Origin: SHLQ01 sp964562985 | Lineage (GTDB): Bacteria; Actinomycetota; Acidimicrobiia; Acidimicrobiales; SHLQ01 | DNA length: 64,000 nt | Assembly (NCBI GenBank): GCA_964562985.1 | Contig: CAZLWE010000009.1 | Span: 1 to 64,000, forward strand | Direction of reading: 5' to 3' | In this document: piece after piece, positions 60,296 to 64,000 of the stretch | Numbering within the stretch: position 1 is the stretch's first letter | Layout of the letters: each line of letters begins with the position of its first letter | Notes under the pieces: model-generated | What the model was told of the DNA's origin: nothing | What the model saw: the letters and a program-made list of their open reading frames with translations, nothing else | The model's database searches: none | Translations under genes and position numbers: made by a program

Positions 60296-60336
60296 GTCAC
60301 TACAACGATAACCGAGAGTGACCCAAGAATCAGGGG

Positions 60337-61416
60337 TTATGTGGGCGGTCGTCGTTGCTTGATCGTGGGAGCGGCAACCGGCGTCGAGGTCGATGTGGTG
60401 CTCGACGCCCGCAATTGACCGCACGCCGCATCGATATCGGTGCCCCGATTTCGGCGAATTGTGGCGTTGGTATTGCGATCGAGGAGCCACTGTTGAAATT
60501 GCTTTACTCCATCCGCATCGGTGCCAACAGTGAGGTATCCAGGCGTTGGATTCAATGGGATCAAATTGACGTGGGCTCGCAGTTCCTTGCACAGCTCGCT
60601 GAGCGCCTCCGCTTGTTCAAGTGTGTCGTTCACCCCGGCGATAAGCGCCCATTCAAAGCTCAGGCGACGACCGGACGCCGCGACATACTCTGCGCACGCG
60701 TCGGCGAGTTCAGCGATCGGGTAGCGGCTGTTGATCGGGACGAGTTCGGTGCGTAGCTCATCGGTCGCAGCATGTAGCGATACCGCGAGGCTTACGGGCA
60801 AGTCTTCGGTGGCCATACGCCGTATGCCCGGTACGAGACCAACGGTGCTCATCGTGATGTGACGCGCTGACAGCCCAATGTCCTGGTGGATTCGGCGGAT
60901 GGCGCCCCAAACAGCGTCGTAATTGGCGAGTGGTTCGCCCATGCCCATGAAGACGACGTTCGAAAGTCGCCGAGGCTTTGCGGTCTCCCGAGCCCGAACG
61001 ACTTGTTCGACGATTTCTCCCGTCGTGAGATGTCGCCGGAATCCCTCTTGGCCCGTCGCGCAGAAGCCACACGCCATCGCACAGCCCGCTTGGGAGCTCA
61101 CACAAACCGTCGAGCGGTCGGTGTAATGCATCAAGACAGTCTCCACCGCATCACCGTCGGCGAGGCCCCACAACCATTTGTGCGTTTCGCCGCCCTCGGA
61201 TACTCGCACGACGCGATCGAAGAGCGCTGGTGGCAGCAATTCGCTGAGCTCGGCACGGAGCCCCTTTGGCAGCGTGGAGATCCCCTCGATGGGGAGACCC
61301 TCGTCGTAGAGCCCCTTCCAGAGTTGCTCGACCCGGTACTGCGGTTGATCTTCGAGAAGATCGGCGAGCGCGTCACGGCCAAGCTCGTAGCGAGTCTCGG
61401 CGCGGCTCACTCCCAT
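60337..61416 (-). CDS. rlmN: Dual-specificity 23S rRNA/tRNA adenine-C2 methyltransferase
   Basis: A 359-residue radical SAM enzyme methylating A2503 of 23S rRNA and A37 of tRNAs. Fe-S cysteines are in QAGCAMACGFCATG; VFMGMGEPLANYDAV and the late methyl-carrying Cys in RNRGTDIDAACGQLR are present. Overlaps mshD by ten bases. Confidence 0.96.
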   Translation of the reverse strand: MGVSRAETRYELGRDALADLLEDQPQYRVEQLWKGLYDEGLPIEGISTLPKGLRAELSELLPPALFDRVVRVSEGGETHKWLWGLADGDAVETVLMHYTDRSTVCVSSQAGCAMACGFCATGQEGFRRHLTTGEIVEQVVRARETAKPRRLSNVVFMGMGEPLANYDAVWGAIRRIHQDIGLSARHITMSTVGLVPGIRRMATEDLPVSLAVSLHAATDELRTELVPINSRYPIAELADACAEYVAASGRRLSFEWALIAGVNDTLEQAEALSELCKELRAHVNLIPLNPTPGYLTVGTDADGVKQFQQWLLDRNTNATIRRNRGTDIDAACGQLRASSTTSTSTPVAAPTIKQRRPPT

Positions 61417-62096
61417 GAGTGCCTCCAGAGCGTGTCTTCACGATGGGTGCTGAACCCGATTCGCTCATAGGTGCGAACCGCTGCCTCGTTGTCGGATTCG
61501 ACGTAGAGCATGCCGGTTTCCAGGCCGGCAGCCGCGAGCCATTCGAGTCCGGCCAGAGTCATGGCTTTACCGAGGCCCTGACCGTGGAACGGTGGATCTA
61601 CGGCGATGACATAGATCTCCCCAAGTGCGGGGTCGGTGTCGGTGGAGGCGTGGACCTTTGTCCAGCAAAATCCGGCGAGTGCGCCATCGACGTGATGCAG
61701 ACGAAAACCGTCTGCGTCGAACCAGTCGGTGGCCATCTCTGTCTCAACCCATTCAGGGGTTTGACCGCTCTGCTCAGGGTGCCAGTCGAACGCCCGGTTG
61801 TTCACCGCGAGAAACTCCTCGATGTCGGCTGGCGTGAACGAGCGGGTAGCGATCCCAGATCCCGCTGCGGGCAACGGCATGCGCATTTGCAGCAGGGTTC
61901 GTTGCGACGTCCTCCCCGTGGCTGTCATGAGTTCGGCCCGCTCATCGTTTGAGCCGTGAAGCCAAAACACTGCGTCGTCACCGGCGTTGGCGCCAAGCGC
62001 CAAGCCGTCGGACAACTCGGTCAGCGCCTCGTTGGGCGTCAACGTGAGGTGCACGACCGATGGCGAATCCTCCCGATGTTCGATGACGAGATCCAT
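61407..62096 (-). CDS. mshD: Mycothiol synthase-like acetyltransferase
   Basis: A 229-residue GNAT protein. The C-terminal domain has VNNRAFDWHPEQSG, AGFCWTKVH, VIAVDPPFHGQGLGKAMTLA and TGMLYVESDNEAAVRTYERI, matching MshD, which acetylates Cys-GlcN-Ins in mycothiol synthesis. The N-terminal GNAT half is shortened compared with the usual 300 residues. Supports an actinobacterial host. Confidence 0.9.
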   Translation of the reverse strand: MDLVIEHREDSPSVVHLTLTPNEALTELSDGLALGANAGDDAVFWLHGSNDERAELMTATGRTSQRTLLQMRMPLPAAGSGIATRSFTPADIEEFLAVNNRAFDWHPEQSGQTPEWVETEMATDWFDADGFRLHHVDGALAGFCWTKVHASTDTDPALGEIYVIAVDPPFHGQGLGKAMTLAGLEWLAAAGLETGMLYVESDNEAAVRTYERIGFSTHREDTLWRHSWE

Positions 62097-62102
62097 GAGG
62101 TC

Positions 62103-62291
62103 CTAGAAGGCTCGCATCGCGCTGCGAAGGCTTCGCCCGGCGCTCATCAGCGAACGCTCGACCTCAAAGAGTCGGACCGCCGCAGCGTCTTCGTCGGTGC
62201 CGTGATATCGCTCCGCTACCTCGGTCACGCGCGAGACGAGCTCGTCGATTTGGGTAGCGACGGTGGACAGTTCAGCCATGTCGGAGTTCAT
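62103..62291 (-). CDS. Small helical protein
   Basis: A 62-residue, all-helical protein (MNSDMAELSTVATQIDELVS at the start, RSLRSAM near the end). It ends six bases before mshD starts and is divergent from hisC by 22 bases. Comparable small proteins occur beside mshD-like genes in related bacteria; function unknown. Confidence 0.62.
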   Translation of the reverse strand: MNSDMAELSTVATQIDELVSRVTEVAERYHGTDEDAAAVRLFEVERSLMSAGRSLRSAMRAF

Positions 62292-62313
62292 GGTTCGACG
62301 CTAGCGTGAAGAA

Positions 62314-63381
62314 ATGCGACCACAGGTCCGAGCCGATATTGCTCTTCGGGAGGGCTACCACTCACCCCAGATCGACGTGGATGTGCGTCTGAACACCAAC
62401 GAGGCTCCCGAAGCTCCTCCTGAGGGGTTCCACCGGGCTCTTCATGGCCTACTCGACGAGGTTGCTTGGCATCGCTATCCCGACCGCTCGGCCGCGGTCC
62501 TACGCGCACGACTGGCGGAGCGCTACGGCCGTGAACCAAGCGAGGTCTTTGTCGCGAACGGCTCGAATGAGGTCTTGCAAACACTGTTGCTCACCTACGG
62601 GGGAGCGGGCCGCAAGACCGCGCTGTTCGAACCCACCTTTGCCATGCACGGACACATTGCAAAGACGGTCGGGTCCGCAGTGGTCGAGGGCGACCGCGCC
62701 GAGGACTACAGCCTCGATCTCGACGAGGTACGCCGAGTCGTCGCCGAACATCAGCCAGAGGTGCTGTTCTTGTGCTCGCCGAACAACCCGAGTGGCATCG
62801 TTGATCCCCCCGGCACCGTCGAGAAGGTGCTGGACATCATGGACGGCACCGGTGGATTGCTGGTGGTCGATGAAGCGTATGGTCAATTCGCCGACTACTC
62901 CGCCGTTCCCCTGATCGACGAGGACACTCCGCTCGTCGTCACACGTACGTTCTCCAAAACCTGGGCGATGGCAGGTGCTCGACTCGGGTATTTGCTCGGC
63001 CCTGCATGGCTTGTTGCCGAGCTTGAGAAGACGGTTCTTCCATACCATCTGGATTCCTTCAAGCAGGCGGCCGGAATTGCCGCTTTGGGTTTTGCTGGTG
63101 AGATGGACGAACGAGTCGAGGGCATCAAGGCCGAGCGGGAACGTATGGTCGCCGCCCTAAGCGAGATGCCGGTGACGGTGTGGCCGAGCGGTGCGAACTT
63201 CTTTCTGTTCCGGGCAAACGACATGTCGGGGCAAGACCTGTGGCAGGCCTTGGTCGACCAATCGGTGCTCGTGCGGAACTGTTCAAACTGGCCGCGCATT
63301 GCGGAGTGCCTCCGGGTTACCGTCGGCACCGCCGAGGACAACGATCGTTTCTTAGAAGCGGTCAAACAGATCCTGAGCTAA
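62314..63381 (+). CDS. hisC: Histidinol-phosphate aminotransferase
   Basis: A 355-residue fold-type I PLP enzyme. NTNEAPEAPPEGF, YPDRSAAVLRARLAERYG, VANGSNEVLQ, CSPNNPSG, VVDEAYGQF and the PLP Lys (K215) in TRTFSKTWAMAGARLGY identify HisC. No other his genes are nearby, so a broader aromatic or cobalamin-related aminotransferase cannot be fully excluded. Confidence 0.9.
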   Translation: MRPQVRADIALREGYHSPQIDVDVRLNTNEAPEAPPEGFHRALHGLLDEVAWHRYPDRSAAVLRARLAERYGREPSEVFVANGSNEVLQTLLLTYGGAGRKTALFEPTFAMHGHIAKTVGSAVVEGDRAEDYSLDLDEVRRVVAEHQPEVLFLCSPNNPSGIVDPPGTVEKVLDIMDGTGGLLVVDEAYGQFADYSAVPLIDEDTPLVVTRTFSKTWAMAGARLGYLLGPAWLVAELEKTVLPYHLDSFKQAAGIAALGFAGEMDERVEGIKAERERMVAALSEMPVTVWPSGANFFLFRANDMSGQDLWQALVDQSVLVRNCSNWPRIAECLRVTVGTAEDNDRFLEAVKQILS

Positions 63382-63482
63382 GTCTCCGCAGTAACAATCG
63401 GTTCCAATTCACACCGGTCGCCCGAGCTGGAGGCTGCTCCGCGGACACACAACCGTTGGGTTGATGTGTCACACTCAAAGGT

Positions 63483-64000
63483 GTGAGGCGCTCGGCGGTG
63501 ATTCTCGGTTTCGGGTTCGGTCTCCTAATCGCTGCGCTCGTGATTTGGGAGAATCGCTTCTTCTTCGCCCACCAATTCGATATCGGCGATGTGACTGCCA
63601 ACGAATGGGTTCTCGATGGTGTAGATGAGGACGGCGATCGGCTGGTTGTGACGACGACCTTTGGCGGCGTGGCGTCTAGTTGTGTGCGTTTTGACGGCTG
63701 GGAGGTCGACGAACGCGATGATGCCGTTGAGGTGACGGCACTTCTTTGGGTGCGCAGATTCGTCGCTAGCTGCACCGACGAAGCTATCCAAGAGGAGCTA
63801 ATGATCGAATTGGACGCTCCCCTTGGGAATCGGGCGTTGCTCGGCTGTGGGCAGGCCGATTGTCTCCCAACGGTCACTGGTGATCCAGGGGCTGACGCAG
63901 GTGAAATTGTCGTGGCGGGGGATTTCCTGGCCGTCCAACGGCTCGGATCTAACCAGGCCGTGTTGACCACCGACGGGTCCAGAGCGGACCGCGAACCGAA
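63483..64000 (+). CDS. Membrane-anchored or secreted protein, cut by the window end
   Basis: From GTG 63483 a frame without stop runs off the right edge (172 codons seen). It starts with a signal or anchor helix (RRSAVILGFGFGLLIAALVIW) and continues with an extracytoplasmic-looking region holding four Cys (SSCVRF, ASCTDE, LGCGQADC). No family recognised; the C-terminus is outside the window. Confidence 0.72.
   Translation, partial: MRRSAVILGFGFGLLIAALVIWENRFFFAHQFDIGDVTANEWVLDGVDEDGDRLVVTTTFGGVASSCVRFDGWEVDERDDAVEVTALLWVRRFVASCTDEAIQEELMIELDAPLGNRALLGCGQADCLPTVTGDPGADAGEIVVAGDFLAVQRLGSNQAVLTTDGSRADREP

Overview
The window is a gene-dense, moderately high-GC chromosomal segment of an actinobacterium. 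A mycothiol synthase-like gene, an MtrAB-LpqB module, DUF3040, SepF, a Wag31-type DivIVA, a PimB-like mannosyltransferase and a division cluster without ftsA all point to Actinomycetota. Acidimicrobiia is my best guess from general flavour only. A run of 100 Ns at 15102-15201 shows a draft or scaffolded assembly. Most genes sit in same-strand runs with 1-8 nt overlaps (ATGA, GTGA, TGATG), so translational coupling is probably widespread.

Layout. 1-2578: end of a biotin-dependent acyl-CoA carboxylase subunit, acyl-CoA dehydrogenase, CitE-like lyase and MaoC-like hydratase. This gene set matches the mycobacterial leucine/isovalerate degradation locus. 2580-6092: an accessory-looking island. It holds a broken 13E12/DUF222-type HNH endonuclease gene bracketed by two copies of a 16-bp perfect palindrome, then a tightly overlapped three-gene operon of two AlkB-like 2-oxoglutarate/Fe(II) oxygenases and a divergent endonuclease V. 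This operon is the most novel item in the window. 6093-15046: trpD, a YacP-type NYN nuclease, a cysteine-rich lipoprotein, a small CxxC protein, queG, a PimB-like glycosyltransferase, a membrane protein, a SRPBCC protein, a coiled-coil protein and a ROK kinase. 15047-15365: a 108-bp tandem repeat array in which the assembly breaks. 15366-23730: glpK, pfkA, the mtrA-mtrB-lpqB operon, inositol monophosphatase, dinB and DUF3040. 23762-28447 (minus strand): moxR, DUF58 and a TgpA-type transglutaminase, then a small conserved protein and a lipoate ligase-like gene.

29755-51527 is the dcw (division and cell wall) cluster and its usual downstream genes: mraZ, rsmH, ftsL, ftsI, murE, mraY, murD, ftsW, murG, murC, murB, ftsQ, ftsZ, pgeF, yggS, sepF, divIVA, a lysine-rich TraR/DksA-like gene, lspA, rluD and a phosphodiesterase. 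murF is missing from its normal place between murE and mraY. The genes supply peptidoglycan precursors (MurB-G, MraY), septal synthesis (FtsW, FtsI, FtsL, FtsQ), the Z-ring (FtsZ, SepF) and polar growth (DivIVA).

51577-64000: dnaE, an unrecognised conserved gene, nitroreductase, menA, a hotdog thioesterase, menG (menaquinone genes together), a rhomboid-like membrane protein, rlmN, mshD, a small protein, hisC and a secreted or membrane protein cut by the window edge. I found no tRNA, rRNA, CRISPR array, insertion sequence or prophage. All domain calls come from reading motifs; no database search was run.
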